Shown: positions 8,964-19,127, numbered from the stretch's first letter. The stretch: DNA of 64,000 bases from Endozoicomonas sp. GU-1 (GCF_027366395.1 NZ_CP114771.1:2418001-2482000), one strand, 5' to 3'. Translations and numbers: made by a program. Notes: generated by a model not told the origin, from the letters alone.

Positions 8964-9692
8964 TTACAATAATAGGCGGATCAGCCATGGCACAAGAAGC
9001 GGCATGTAGACAGCACACAGACACATTCCCAGGCTGGAATAGACTCCCATGGTCAGATCCAGTTCAAAAGCCCGGGCCGTGCCACCTGCATGAGCGTTTA
9101 CGCCCATGGCAAAGCCAATGGCCCTTGGATCAGTCACGCCAAACTTGCGACACAGTGCTGGCCCCACCAGCGATCCATAAACGCCGGAAATAATGACTAC
9201 CGCCGCCACCAGGGGAATAATAGCGCCATACTGTTCGCCCATCACCAAGGCAACCGCTGTGGTTACGGCTTTGGTAGAAATGGATAACACCACGTCTCTT
9301 GAGCCGCCGGCTGCCAGAGCCATCCCCATCCCCATAAGCGCCGCCAGCAATCCACCGATCAGTAATGTACACAGAAGAGGACCCGCTAACTGGCGAAGAG
9401 TGTGCAGCTGTCGTGACAGAGGAACCGCCAGTGCTACCGTAAAGGGTGCCAGCAACATCTTCAGCAACTCGCTGTGCCTGGTATACACATCGGGCTCAAG
9501 TGGAGAACAGCGAATCACCAGAAAAACCAGCAGACTGGTGGTAAACAGCGGGTGAAACCACCCTTTGCGCCCCATACGATTAAACAACTTTTCCGCCAGC
9601 AGGTAAGCGCCCAGATTGATCAACAAAATGGCAGCCGGGTTGTTCATTTGCCGCTGTAATAGTCCATAAGCGAAACTGATCACCTCATCCAT
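8964..9692 (-). CDS. lrgB: LrgB-family membrane protein
   Basis: A 242-residue polytopic membrane protein of the LrgB/CidB (YohK) family. Recognisable blocks are the NLGAYLLAEKLFNR region, LSISTKAVTTAVALVMGE and GFAMGVNAHAGGTARAFE, the last being the most conserved part of the family. Together with LrgA it forms a holin/antiholin-like or metabolite (pyruvate/glycolate) export system. ATG 9692 is preferred over an upstream in-frame start because it overlaps the lrgA stop as ATGGATGA and has GGAG in range. Confidence 0.88.
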   Translation of the reverse strand: MDEVISFAYGLLQRQMNNPAAILLINLGAYLLAEKLFNRMGRKGWFHPLFTTSLLVFLVIRCSPLEPDVYTRHSELLKMLLAPFTVALAVPLSRQLHTLRQLAGPLLCTLLIGGLLAALMGMGMALAAGGSRDVVLSISTKAVTTAVALVMGEQYGAIIPLVAAVVIISGVYGSLVGPALCRKFGVTDPRAIGFAMGVNAHAGGTARAFELDLTMGVYSSLGMCLCAVYMPLLVPWLIRLLL

Positions 9693-10065
9693 GATGATTC
9701 TCTCCGCTGCCACTGGCAAAGCGTTTCAGCAGCCATTGCAGAAGAACAGCCGTTAACACCAGGGAAACAGGAGTCGCCACCAACATTGCCAGAGCGATCG
9801 GCAGCCATTGCTGCAAGAGCAGGTCACTCAGGAAGAAAATACCAACACAACCCGGGATAAACAGCACGGCCAGGTAACGGATACAGAACTGGCTCACCTT
9901 ATCCAGTGACTCACTGACACCGCCAGACAACTGAAGATAAATAACCAGAAGTATCAACCCCATCACAGAGCCCGGAACCGCAAGACTGAATGCGTCGCTT
10001 AATACATCACCCAGCAAGGTAAAAAACAGCAAAATGACAATGCCTGACAGCGTTCCTGATGACAT
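9685..10065 (-). CDS. lrgA: LrgA/CidA-family membrane protein
   Basis: About 126 residues with four hydrophobic segments, of the CidA/LrgA (YohJ) family. The signature PGSVMGLILL lies in the first third. ATG 10065 is chosen because CAGGAGA precedes it at good spacing; an in-frame start 21 codons upstream adds non-conserved sequence. It is co-translated with lrgB through an 8-base overlap. The pair controls envelope permeability or metabolite export coupled to overflow metabolism. Confidence 0.85.
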   Translation of the reverse strand: MSSGTLSGIVILLFFTLLGDVLSDAFSLAVPGSVMGLILLVIYLQLSGGVSESLDKVSQFCIRYLAVLFIPGCVGIFFLSDLLLQQWLPIALAMLVATPVSLVLTAVLLQWLLKRFASGSGENHHG

Positions 10066-10516
10066 CGTTCGATCTCTCCTGAAGCAGCTATGCTGCGCAC
10101 TAGTACATGGTTTCAATGTAATTGACAATGACTCCTGGTTCGTCCTGAGCCCCCCGACTCGGCTCAGGATGCACGGAAGAAGTGCGTAAACACCATACCC
10201 TGAATAAAGACTGTGCCAATCACCCTTCGACTCCGCTCAGGGTGAACGGAGATTGTACACATCAAATCATCGAAATAATGTGCAAAAACCGTTCAATCAT
10301 ACCTGAAAAGTAAAAACACTGTTTTAACAGGTAGAGAGGCGCAATGACAATCCGATAAACTGCAAACTACATACGTCAACCGACGTTGTTTAATTCCGGC
10401 ATAAGCGATTACTGAAGCCCATAACTCTGAAAAGTCATATCTTCACCCCCCATGCCAGGAAACGAAACCACCCGATAACCGCTCAGCAACGGAACAACTT
10501 TACCCAGGCGGCGTCT
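10066..10516. other. Intergenic region with two REP-like palindromes
   Basis: Promoter region of the divergent lrgA and ClC genes. It holds two short palindromic units (listed separately). The rest, 10250-10516, is without a gene; I see no clear promoter. Confidence 0.5.
10143..10244. repeat. Pair of REP-like palindromes
   Basis: Unit 1 pairs TCCTGAGCC (10143-10151) with GGCTCAGGA (10161-10169). Unit 2 pairs CACCCT (10221-10226) with AGGGTG (10239-10244) around TTCGACTCCGCTC. Such CTTCGACTCCGCTCAGGGTG units are common extragenic repeats in many bacteria. Confidence 0.6.
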
Positions 10517-12265
10517 ATGCTCAACAACCCCTCGATACAGAATTTAAGGCTGCGTCTGGCGCAATCAGAAGCGCTGCCACAACTGACCCTGATGGCACTG
10601 ATGACCGGATTGCTGGCCGGAGGCTTTCTTATCGCCTTTGAGGATTTGCTGTTTTACTTTGGCGTTGTTTCTCAGCGTGCCCTGATACCTGAACAGGTAT
10701 TTGCAACGCTGGCATCGGTGGAAAGTGGTTATGAAGCTATCCCTCCCCTGGTTCGTTTCCTGTCACCTGTCGGGGGAGCCATTGCCCTGATTCTGTTAAT
10801 CAAGCGCTGTCCCCCCGGGCAAAGAAGCTTTGGCATTGCCCATGTGATCGAGCGCTTGACCCTGAACAGGGGCTGGTTACCCATTACCGGCACCATCACC
10901 CAGTTTTTGGCGGCACTGATTGCCCTGGTCAGTGGCTTCTCGGTGGGGCGTGAAGGGCCTGCGGTACATTTGGGCGCAGGGGCAGGCAGCTTTCTGGGCC
11001 AGATGCTGAAACTGCCTGCCAACACTCTGGGAGTACTGGCGGGTTGTGGTACTGCCGCAGCCATTGCCGCACTGTTTAATACGCCCATGGCCGGGGTGAT
11101 CTTCGCCATGGAGGTGGTTATGAAAGAGTATTCACTGGAAAGCTTTATTCCGGTCATGGCATCCGCTGTGGTGGCTTCCGTTCTGACCCAGACGGTTTAC
11201 GGCCCTAACCCGGCTTTTCAGATCCCGATCATTCCTTCTGCCGTACCCGAAGACCTGGTGGTGACGGCGATCACTGCGGTCATTATTGGTCTTCTTGCCG
11301 CAGCGTTTATTCAAATTAATATCTTTGCCATGCAAAAGCGCCAGAATAAGGTCGTATTGCCACTGTTAATCGCTGGGCTTCTAATGGGCATAGTTGCCGT
11401 TCTGGTCCCTGCAACCATGGGCATTGGCTATGACTCCATTGAAGCCCTGCTGAACGGCGACGAGGTAAATCTGCAGTTTCTCTTTATCCTGCTGGCGGCC
11501 AAGCTGGTGATTACACCGCTGGTCATCGGTCTGGGCGTTCCCGGCGGAATGATCGGACCATCGTTGATGATTGGAGCCGCAGCCGGTGCCTGCTGTGCTA
11601 TGTTGGCTGATCAGTTACCGGGGGTTTCTACCAATATCACCTTTCATGTCATCACCGGGATGATCGCCATGATGGCGGCGATCTTTCAGGCTCCGTTGAC
11701 GGCCCTGATTACCGTGCTGGAGCTGACCCATAGTTCCCAGATTATTCTGCCAGCCATGCTGGCTATCGTGATCGCCTGTCTGACCTCCAGCCAGATCTGT
11801 GGCCAACAGAGTATTTTTGCCATGCAGTTCCTGGCACGTGGACAGAGTATTCAGCTTTCCCCGATGGCTCAGTTGTTGAATCGAACAGGGGTTGCGGGTT
11901 TGATGGATAGACAGTTGGTGACATTATCGTCAGAGTCTGAACCAAATGAACTCAGGAAGATAAGCAGCACAAACAGTCATTGGGTCGTCCTGGGCGATCG
12001 ACAACCCGGGCAAATTATCAGAACTAAAGACTTGCTTGAATGTCAAAAGCAAGGGATCAGTCAGATAAGAGACAACGCTGTTATACAGACACTGCCCATT
12101 GATTTGCAGTCTACCTTATATGAAGCTCGTGAAACCATGCTGGATAAAGGTCTCGATGTATTGCTGGTCATGGAAAATAACGGGCGGAAAAATTTAGAAA
12201 TATGCAACGCTGTTGGTGTTATCACCCTGCAATCAATTGAGCGTTTTCTCAGTAACGCACAGTAG
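10517..12265 (+). CDS. ClC-type chloride channel or H+/Cl- antiporter
   Basis: A 582-residue membrane protein of the voltage-gated ClC family. GREGPAVHLGAG holds the glutamate that gates or couples transport, and GVPGGMIGPSLMIGAAAG matches the family's later selectivity block. About ten or more hydrophobic helices lie before residue 430. The C-terminal 130 residues look like a divergent CBS-type cytoplasmic domain (LYEARETMLDKGLDVLLVME). Likely roles are chloride/proton exchange in acid or osmotic stress. The serine motif GSGIP near the first helices is not obvious, so ion selectivity is uncertain. A weak AGGCGG precedes the start. Confidence 0.85.
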   Translation: MLNNPSIQNLRLRLAQSEALPQLTLMALMTGLLAGGFLIAFEDLLFYFGVVSQRALIPEQVFATLASVESGYEAIPPLVRFLSPVGGAIALILLIKRCPPGQRSFGIAHVIERLTLNRGWLPITGTITQFLAALIALVSGFSVGREGPAVHLGAGAGSFLGQMLKLPANTLGVLAGCGTAAAIAALFNTPMAGVIFAMEVVMKEYSLESFIPVMASAVVASVLTQTVYGPNPAFQIPIIPSAVPEDLVVTAITAVIIGLLAAAFIQINIFAMQKRQNKVVLPLLIAGLLMGIVAVLVPATMGIGYDSIEALLNGDEVNLQFLFILLAAKLVITPLVIGLGVPGGMIGPSLMIGAAAGACCAMLADQLPGVSTNITFHVITGMIAMMAAIFQAPLTALITVLELTHSSQIILPAMLAIVIACLTSSQICGQQSIFAMQFLARGQSIQLSPMAQLLNRTGVAGLMDRQLVTLSSESEPNELRKISSTNSHWVVLGDRQPGQIIRTKDLLECQKQGISQIRDNAVIQTLPIDLQSTLYEARETMLDKGLDVLLVMENNGRKNLEICNAVGVITLQSIERFLSNAQ

Positions 12266-12402
12266 TTGAATTAATGATGAGGCTTGAGACATTCAGCCAG
12301 CAAGAATATTTGATAGATTCACGTCTATCGGGGGCAAGTGAGCCCCTGTAGCTATTTTATAAACGATTAGAAAACGAGAAGATCAATAAAAAGGTGTAAC
12401 CG

Positions 12403-13897
12403 ATGGAAGTCAACCAGTTGGGAGCAACCTCAAACATTAGCGCTCTGCCAGAAACGCCAAGTCAGGATAATACCGCTGAGCCTTCTGCCAGGCCGGGTTT
12501 CATGGGGCGTGCAGTCAAGGGCATCCGCCACTCTTTCAGGCGAACCCTAAAAGCGCCCGATATTTCCATAGCGACATCAACGTTCGCCTCAGGCAGAAAA
12601 AGAAGTCCACCGGACCTTTATTCAGCACTCTCTATTGATGTACAGGGCATTTCAGCTGAAGCACAGATCAGGGCTAAAGTTAAAGCGTTGGCTACTGGCC
12701 AGATAACCGTTACTGATTTCATGTCATGGTATGAGCCTGAGCAGAGAACCGCCGTTTCCCCGGCAGCTTTACACTAATTTCGACAAAATAAAAAAACAGC
12801 TGGCAAAATTAATGCAGTTACCTGATGCAACCAGCCTCTCACAAGACAAGCTTGCGCTTTTACACGGACAAGCAGAAGAAAAAAGCGTTCAGGACTTTGA
12901 AGAACTGCTCAACATACCTAAGAAAATGCCAGACATCGACGAAAAACAAAAGGTCATTTTAGAATCAATCCATCAAATCTTTCATGAAATAAAAACCATC
13001 CATGACTCTTTACCAGAAGAAGCAGATTCGCCAATTCAACGTGATTCAGGTTGGTGGCCATCATTTGATGAGCAACGTGAAGAAGACAGTCCGGAAGTAC
13101 CCGATTCCCCATGCTTTAAACTGTTGAGCAGCCCGGAGCTTACCCTTCAGTTACTTGAGCATCCAAATACCTATCAAACAATCACCTCTGAGCTGACACA
13201 GTTAATGAACGAGTGCGAAACCAGGATTTTAACGGGGGGCAGAGTGCGCCCAAAAGGGTTTTCCAGGGAAGAGTGCAGGCGCTTTTTTTTCGCCTGTTGT
13301 GTCTGGGAATCTGACGACATTCAATTGATCAACCCGTTACAAAAAGTTAAACCTCAGAAACAGGCGATAACACAGCTGGCAGCACTGATATGCGACCACT
13401 TTATGGAAGAAAGCCTGAACAACAGGACCTCTCACTCCTGGCTTACCACCCGTCAGGATAAATACAGAGAAGAAGCCAAACTGGCCCGAGGCCGCTGTGT
13501 CCTGGAAGAACAAAAAACCGAACGCGCATTACTGCAAAACATCATCGGCAGACCTCAGGGGCTCCGGGAAGATCTCAGGCTTCTCTGCGACAAAATCTCC
13601 GAGTTGCTGATCAGCAGACCAGAATTAATGAGCAGCAGGAAAGATATCAGAAAAAAACTGGTCAAACTCAAAACAGAATCAGAAACATTTCTGGGCGATA
13701 GAATTCGGAATAAAGACTTACTGGCAACAAATGACTTCGTCATCTCATGTTATCACGGTTTGCGGGCAGCTCTTCGAGATATCCCAAACCCTCCATGGTG
13801 GTCAAAAAACTGGCCATACCTGTACGCTGATTATATGAAAGCAAGCAGTGAGGAAAAAGCAGTAACGGCTATAAGTCCAAAGTCCCCAAAGCGTTGA
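12403..13897 (+). CDS. Unknown hydrophilic protein, split by a frameshift
   Basis: Two overlapping frames (12403-12777 and 12731-13897) join into one 497-residue product if one C is removed from CCCC at 12758-12761, reading AVSRQLYTNFDKIKK across the join. The second frame has no ribosome binding site of its own, whereas ATG 12403 has AAAAGGTG. The product is charged, with predicted helices and no membrane segments or signal peptide. The N-terminal 60 residues are Ser/Thr/Pro-rich with a basic patch (RHSFRRTLK). No family recognised. It lies between a ClC gene and hemJ, with A-rich codons like the accessory genes at 2.4-5.4 kb, and may be an effector-like gene. Confidence 0.5.
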
Positions 13898-13981
13898 ATC
13901 AAGAAATTTAAAGCATGCAACTTGATTTACTTTTCTAACCTGTAAGAATGCTTACAAATTCAATAACAATCGGGTTTAACC

Positions 13982-14401
13982 ATGCTTTGGGTAACAGCTT
14001 TCCACATTATCGCCATGACCTGCTGGTTTGCAGCTCTCTTTTACCTGCCGAGGCTGTTCGTCTATCACACCATGAGTGAAGACCAGGTCAGTAGAGATCG
14101 CTTTGTCATCATGGAAAGAAAGCTGATGCGCGGCATCGCCACCCCCTCCATGATTGTCACCCTGACGCTTGGCTTGTGGCTGTTACACTACATCCCCAGC
14201 TACCTGAGCGCCCCCTGGATGCATGCAAAACTGACCCTGGTAGCTCTGACCGTGGGCTATCACCACATGTGCGCCCGCTATATGAAACAACTGGCCAACG
14301 GCACCAGTACCCACAGCCACACATTTTTCAGAGTTTTCAATGAAATTCCTGTGGTCTTCCTTGTGGGTATTGTCATTCTGGTGGTGGTTAAGCCCTTTTA
14401 G
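13982..14401 (+). CDS. hemJ: Protoporphyrinogen IX oxidase HemJ
   Basis: A 139-residue membrane protein of the HemJ (UPF0093) family, which oxidises protoporphyrinogen IX to protoporphyrin IX in haem synthesis. It has four hydrophobic helices. Conserved features are the early FHIIAMTCWFAALFYLPRLF with its histidine, the ERKLM segment, and YHHMCARYMKQLA before the final EIPVVFLVGIVILVV helix. Length is typical. It stands alone here, while argC-hemJ adjacency is usual in relatives. Confidence 0.92.
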   Translation: MLWVTAFHIIAMTCWFAALFYLPRLFVYHTMSEDQVSRDRFVIMERKLMRGIATPSMIVTLTLGLWLLHYIPSYLSAPWMHAKLTLVALTVGYHHMCARYMKQLANGTSTHSHTFFRVFNEIPVVFLVGIVILVVVKPF

Positions 14402-14702
14402 CTCATCCTCGCTCCCTCGCTTTGAGGCTATCAGGACAGGTCAAAAAGCGGTTTTCTGGTCAAAACTGTGGAATGTCTTGTACGGATTCTGTTATCAGCT
14501 TTTTCCGTACAAAACCTAGCCACTGTCCATAAGGTGCACCCAGAATAACCAGGGCGACCGTCTGGCTGATAGAGGCGGTAATGATCTCTCCTAATCCCAT
14601 GCCAAGAATAATAAGAACACCAATATACTCGACTTTAGAGTTCCCAAAGCACAATAGTTCAGCAAAAAGTGAATAAACTGCTAATAGCAACCATCCCCAA
14701 CG
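14402..14702. other. Region between hemJ and the insertion sequence
   Basis: This stretch holds only the weak minus-strand frame listed next. An inverted repeat GCAACCATC/GATGGTTGC (about 14688-14725) straddles the transposase start and may be a regulatory hairpin. I could not find an IS terminal inverted repeat. Confidence 0.35.
14460..14690 (-). CDS. Doubtful small hydrophobic ORF
   Basis: A 76-codon frame starting with TTG. It encodes one or two hydrophobic stretches (VLIILGMGLGEIITASISQT). There is no convincing ribosome binding site and no family is recognised. It could be a fragment left beside the insertion sequence or chance. Listed only because the hydrophobic profile is protein-like. 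Confidence 0.2.
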   Translation of the reverse strand: MLLAVYSLFAELLCFGNSKVEYIGVLIILGMGLGEIITASISQTVALVILGAPYGQWLGFVRKKLITESVQDIPQF

Positions 14703-16037
14703 ATGAAATCCGAGATGGTTGCCATGCTCACATCAGATCACCGAGTAATCCTTCAGGAGCTCGCTTTATATACAACCTTTCTTGCCAGAGCGCTATCACC
14801 AGTTGCGGTACCAACGTTCTGCGAGCTACTTTTCGGCTGTATGCTTTCAACCGATGGTTTCGTTACACAGGCACTTTTATCCATTGATTTTCATTGTGTA
14901 TGGAGCAGTTACCACCACTGGATCTCACAGGGTAAATGGCGATGGAAGCACCTGGCGTGTCGCTTGATCCGACTGGTCTGTTCAAAGGCACCGCCAGATG
15001 AACCGATTACTCTTGCTCTTGATGACTGGGTGATAGAACGGTTTTCTGACAATGCCCCTGCTTGTCGTACCCACCATCAACACAGCAAGAAGACTAATCG
15101 ACCTCAGTACATTTGGGGGCAATGCTGGGTGTCACTGGCCGTTATATTCGAACGGGTAGCAGACGAGGTTTTCACCGGCATCCCTATTATTTCATTTCCG
15201 GCCCCTGCTTCAGGTAACGCCAGCAAACTCAAAATCGCTGTTGCCATGCTCAAGGTTGTACGCAAGGAAGTACGGGACCGCGCATTACGGCTGGTGGCGG
15301 ACTGCTGGCACATGAATCGGACGCTGATGCAGCCAACACTGGAAATGGGTATTGAAGTCATTGGTCAAATACCATCAAACCGGGCCCTTTATGCATTACC
15401 GACATTACCCGCAGTCAAAAAACCGGGACGTCCCAGAAAATACGGCACCAGGATGACAGCTGAGAAGGTAGAAAAACTCCCTGAGCACAAAGCCATAGTA
15501 TGGATGTATAGCAAGTTTCGCACCGTGCGATATCGTACTCTGATTTGTCGGGCAAAATTCCTCAAAGGGCGAGAAATTCGGGTTGTCTGGAGCTGTTTTG
15601 AGAATGATAAGGGGCTGACTGAAAAAAGAATTTTCATCTCAACCAATACAGAACACGAAGGGCTTGATGTACTTCGTGGTTATGCAAAGCGGTGGCCAGT
15701 TGAGCCTATGTTTCACCAGCTCAAACATGCATTTGGCTGCTGTCATCTGTGGCAGCAAAAATTGAGAACACTTCTGCGCTGGATGCATTTGAAAATGGCA
15801 GGTTATGCATTATTACAGTTGTTGACCGTCTGCAAAAATCAGTCATGCCTGAAGATTTCCCGGATACCCTGGAGATCTCCGGATACAACAACCGCAGGCA
15901 TGATGAGAATTGCCCTGTCACGAATTATTCCAAGGTTCCCCATTCGTAAGGGCTGGGATAGATATCATCAAAAATATGAGTGCAATTTCGATGAACTGTC
16001 CGGCCAGTTGAAGATAGATAAAGCAGAGGCTGCATAA
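14703..16037 (+). mobile_element. Insertion sequence with DDE transposase (IS4/IS701-like)
   Basis: A single 444-residue transposase. Acidic catalytic residues are expected in LALDDWVIERF (first Asp), LRLVADCWHM (second Asp) and YAKRWPVEPMFHQLK (Glu, with the Y-R-E spacing of the IS4/IS701 superfamily). KKPGRPRKYG is a basic linker seen in this group. The frame appears intact, so the element may be active. ATG 14703 or ATG 14715 could be the start. Boundaries, terminal inverted repeats and target duplication were not found by eye, so the coordinates are those of the gene. It lies between hemJ and pepQ, near a decayed gene. Confidence 0.75.
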
Positions 16038-16358
16038 ATACAGCCATTTAGAGAAAAACCGGCAATAAAAGCGAACCTGAAAAAATTGTTCGCTGATGTC
16101 GGCTTGTTATTTTATTGAAACCTGGCCAGTCTTTCGTGTTATGCAAAGTCTAAAGTCGAGCAATATAAAGAGGCAATTGAAATGAAAGGTAGGCCAGAAT
16201 ATCACCCGCTATTTCCCTAAGGCTACTTCTTTGAATGCCACAAACCCGGGTAATGACAAAATCACGATAAATACCATAAGTACGTCCAAGGGTAATATTC
16301 AGGTGCTGACACATCAGACGAGACAATAAAGATTGCTTTAAGGTCATGCCGACAATGG
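16038..16358. other. Gap between transposase and pepQ
   Basis: This gap contains the right part of the insertion sequence plus pepQ downstream sequence. A minus-strand frame at 16150-16374 (74 codons, GTG start, overlapping pepQ) resembles no protein I know. I see no clear terminator. Confidence 0.3.
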
Positions 16359-17690
16359 CTATTTCAATAAACACACGAATTTGGCAAATGCCGGGCGGGT
16401 CAGGTTTTCATTCCCATGCTCAGTAATCAGGATATTGTCTTCTATACGAATGCCACCGTAGGGTCGCAGTTGATCGATCAATTCCCAGTTAAAGTCCCCG
16501 TTGCCTTCCTGTTCTTCCAGCAGGGTTTCAATAAAATAGAGCCCCGGTTCTACGGTAAACGTCATACCTGGCTCCAGCACCCGCTGCAGGCGTAAAAATG
16601 GGTGCTCAGGGTGCTTGCCTGCATCAGTACCCTTTATATCCAGCTGCCAGTCGGCAACATCATGGCAATTGATACCAATGAAATGACCCAGTCCATGAGG
16701 GAAGAAGGTATGGGTATACTTTTTCTCAAAAATTTCTTCAGGAGAGCCTTTAACGATACCAAAGTCGCTTAACATGCCGGCAATACGACGATGCATATCG
16801 ATATGAAGATCGGTGTAGTGAACACCGGGCTTAAGCGTGGAAATAATATCCAGCAGTTCCTTATCCATCCGAGCAACGAGATCAGCAAAGATACCGGGTT
16901 TGGCAGCGTAGGTACGGGTGATATCCGCCACATAATGGCGATGTGTAGTGCCTGCATCAATCAGAAAGGAGCGAGGCTCTTTATCGGCTACCCTCTGATA
17001 ACCACTGCAATGAAGAGTTGCAGCTCGCTCGTTTAACACAACAGTTGCCGTAAAGGGCAGTTCACATTCACGATGATCGGCAGCCTGCAGGTATTTCAAT
17101 AAAATCTGCAGCTCTGTATCGCCATTACGAAACACCTTTTCCGCGGCAATATGAGCTTTTGCCGCAACTTCATTAGCTTCGCGGATTAATTGCTGTTCAT
17201 AAGTTGTCTTGTAAGCGCGGTGCCAGTTGATGGCATGCATCAGTTTATCCGGGTTAACTGTCGAAATGCCCCAGCTGTTCATCAGGGTTTCGTCTTCCGC
17301 CAGCGCCGCTACCTTAAGACTCTTTTCCGGCACCAGATTTTGCAGTTGATCCGGGGTACGAATGATTTCAATATCAAAAAAATCCACCCAATATTCATCA
17401 GGAATCTGCGCAGGTGCATGCCAGTAGTCCCGGGGCTGATACCAACCCAAAACCGGCTTATTACCCGGCCTGATAACCAGAAGGCAATGAGCATTTTGAT
17501 GACCGGAAACCCACTGACGGAAGTGCGTATGTGCCCAAAATGGGTAGACCTTATTGTCAAGATAACGGTTTTTTTCTACACCGGAGTGAATAATAACAGC
17601 ATCCATTCCAAGAGCTGCCAATGCACAGGCATAGCGGGTATTCAACTGCTCAATGTGGTCAGCAAACAGTGTTTTCCAGTTAATGGTCAT
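16359..17690 (-). CDS. pepQ: Xaa-Pro dipeptidase
   Basis: About 443 residues, a cytoplasmic M24B metallopeptidase that splits X-Pro dipeptides. The N-terminal domain has YPFWAHTHFRQWV and a later VLGWYQPRDYWH. The catalytic domain has LIDAGTTHRHYVADITRTY (metal Asp residues), FPHGLGHFIGINCHD (metal His), FTVEPGLYFI and GGIRIEDN (metal Glu residues). Length matches E. coli PepQ. ATG 17690 (MTINWKTL) is preferred to a start 8 codons upstream that overlaps the neighbouring pseudogene. No good ribosome binding site is seen, and the upstream gene is truncated right at this junction, so expression may have been affected by a deletion. Confidence 0.93.
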   Translation of the reverse strand: MTINWKTLFADHIEQLNTRYACALAALGMDAVIIHSGVEKNRYLDNKVYPFWAHTHFRQWVSGHQNAHCLLVIRPGNKPVLGWYQPRDYWHAPAQIPDEYWVDFFDIEIIRTPDQLQNLVPEKSLKVAALAEDETLMNSWGISTVNPDKLMHAINWHRAYKTTYEQQLIREANEVAAKAHIAAEKVFRNGDTELQILLKYLQAADHRECELPFTATVVLNERAATLHCSGYQRVADKEPRSFLIDAGTTHRHYVADITRTYAAKPGIFADLVARMDKELLDIISTLKPGVHYTDLHIDMHRRIAGMLSDFGIVKGSPEEIFEKKYTHTFFPHGLGHFIGINCHDVADWQLDIKGTDAGKHPEHPFLRLQRVLEPGMTFTVEPGLYFIETLLEEQEGNGDFNWELIDQLRPYGGIRIEDNILITEHGNENLTRPAFAKFVCLLK

Positions 17691-18069
17691 TGTCGGTGTT
17701 TTGCAAACTGGCAATTAACGTAAGACCAGAAACACCAGGAATACCCATCAAACGACGAAGAATGGGTGTCAGCAGCTTGCGGGCCGCTTCCAGGGCACCA
17801 AAGTGTTCAAAAATACCTACCATGCCCAAGGCAAACATACAGGTCGGTACAAGTGTAAGGGCAAAGATAAAACCATCTGCTGCACCGCTGCCACCAGCTC
17901 CCCGGAAAGTATTCCCCATTATTTTCCCAAATGAACCATTCAGGGTGGTGAAATCGAGAACTCCTCACCACTCAGTGGTTTTCATAAAACCTGAGAAAAA
18001 GACAATGGCAATAAATAACGAAATATAAGCGCCAATGCCAACTTTCCCCTTTTCAGAAGAATTAGCCAT
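17680..18069 (-). pseudogene. Nucleoside-recognition-type membrane protein, nonsense-mutated and truncated
   Basis: From ATG 18069 the frame reads MANSSEKGKVGIGAYISLF. It hits TGA at codon 35 (17965-17967), where the sequence context (TTEW-stop-GVLDF) suggests a Trp TGG became TGA. The same frame then continues with GNTFRGAGGSGAADGFIFAL, PTCMFALG and GIPGVSGLTLIASLQ, which I associate with the nucleoside-recognition (YjiH/SpmA-like) membrane family. It ends abruptly at NTDNDH, whereas homologues I recall continue for about 100 more residues. Its C-terminal half and usual partner gene are missing, apparently deleted up to pepQ. Family assignment is from memory of motifs. Confidence 0.6.
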
Positions 18070-18308
18070 ATCAATTCCAATGGAATACACAGTAAACATA
18101 AAGGTTCACTTTATACGCCTGGTCTTGACGCCTTATTTTGATAGAGATCAAGTGATGCTTTTATGATAAAAAATTATTTATCTTAAAAAGTGAAGCTCAC
18201 TTCATCATTTACGATTTTTATGCTCTCCGGGGTAAACCACAAAAAAGCCTCAGTCTCCACTATGCCCGCCGATAACCTGTCTCAGGACATATTTCAGGAC
18301 AGGTCGCC

Positions 18309-19127
18309 ATGGATGACTCATTCTATAAACTGGTTTTCGAAGGAGAAATACTGCCGGGTTTTAAGGAAAGAAAGGTTCGAAAAAACCTGAAAGAGATCCT
18401 GAATGCCGACAAGACAGAACTGAAACATCTGTTCTCCGGAAAGCCGGTTATTATTCGCAAGAATCTGACCGCCAGTGACATCCGTCCTTATGAAAGAGCC
18501 ATGATGAAGGCTGGGGCCCATTGCCGGATTCTCTCTATGACCAGTAATGAAGAACTGCCCCAAACGCCGCCGGAAACCATCCAGCAGCAGGAGCAGAAAC
18601 AACCGGCCGAACCATCCGGGAAGTTTCAACTGCTCCCCAGAATGGGAAGAGTACGATTTATCGCCTCCCTCTGGGTAATTGCCCTGCTGGTCGTCTGCGC
18701 CTGCTGGGTTCCGGGACTTTTAACCCCTCACCTGACACCCTTCTACCCACCTCTGGAGTCACTGCACCTGACACTGGGCCTGATCACTATTGCCTGCCTC
18801 CTTATGCTGGCCATGGCAGCCAGAAGGCTTCATGATTTTGACCGCAGTGGCTGGAAGAGCCTGCTGTTAGTGATCCCGGGCATCAACCTTCTGTTTCTGT
18901 TATGGCTGATCTTTTCTTCGGGTACTGCAAAGACCAACCGGTTTGGGCCAACCCCCTATTCCGCCGGAAAAATTGCCCAAGTTTTTGGCCTGTGGATTCC
19001 ATTACTGGCCCTGATTGTTGCAGGATCCTACGGCTGGCTTTACCAGAATGAGCTGTTGCAGCTGGCTGCCAATGTTCCGGAAATGATCGACCAGCTGGTT
19101 CTTCCGGCACTGGAACAAAACCTCTGA
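18309..19127 (+). CDS. DUF805 membrane protein with extra N-terminal domain
   Basis: A 272-residue protein. Residues 1-75 form a soluble charged domain (FYKLVFEGEILPGF, IIRKNLTASD), then a Gln/Pro-rich linker at about 78-100. A DUF805 (YhaH-like) membrane domain follows with four hydrophobic helices and the family hallmark RRLHDFDRSGWKSLL, later SSGTAKTNRFGP. The function of DUF805 proteins is unknown. The start has CAGG/AGGT just upstream. It stands alone on the plus strand, before ackA. Confidence 0.75.
   Translation: MDDSFYKLVFEGEILPGFKERKVRKNLKEILNADKTELKHLFSGKPVIIRKNLTASDIRPYERAMMKAGAHCRILSMTSNEELPQTPPETIQQQEQKQPAEPSGKFQLLPRMGRVRFIASLWVIALLVVCACWVPGLLTPHLTPFYPPLESLHLTLGLITIACLLMLAMAARRLHDFDRSGWKSLLLVIPGINLLFLLWLIFSSGTAKTNRFGPTPYSAGKIAQVFGLWIPLLALIVAGSYGWLYQNELLQLAANVPEMIDQLVLPALEQNL

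Noticed and set aside
16150-16374. 74-codon minus-strand frame overlapping the pepQ end
   Set aside because: GTG start inside pepQ, no ribosome site, no known family; probably chance.
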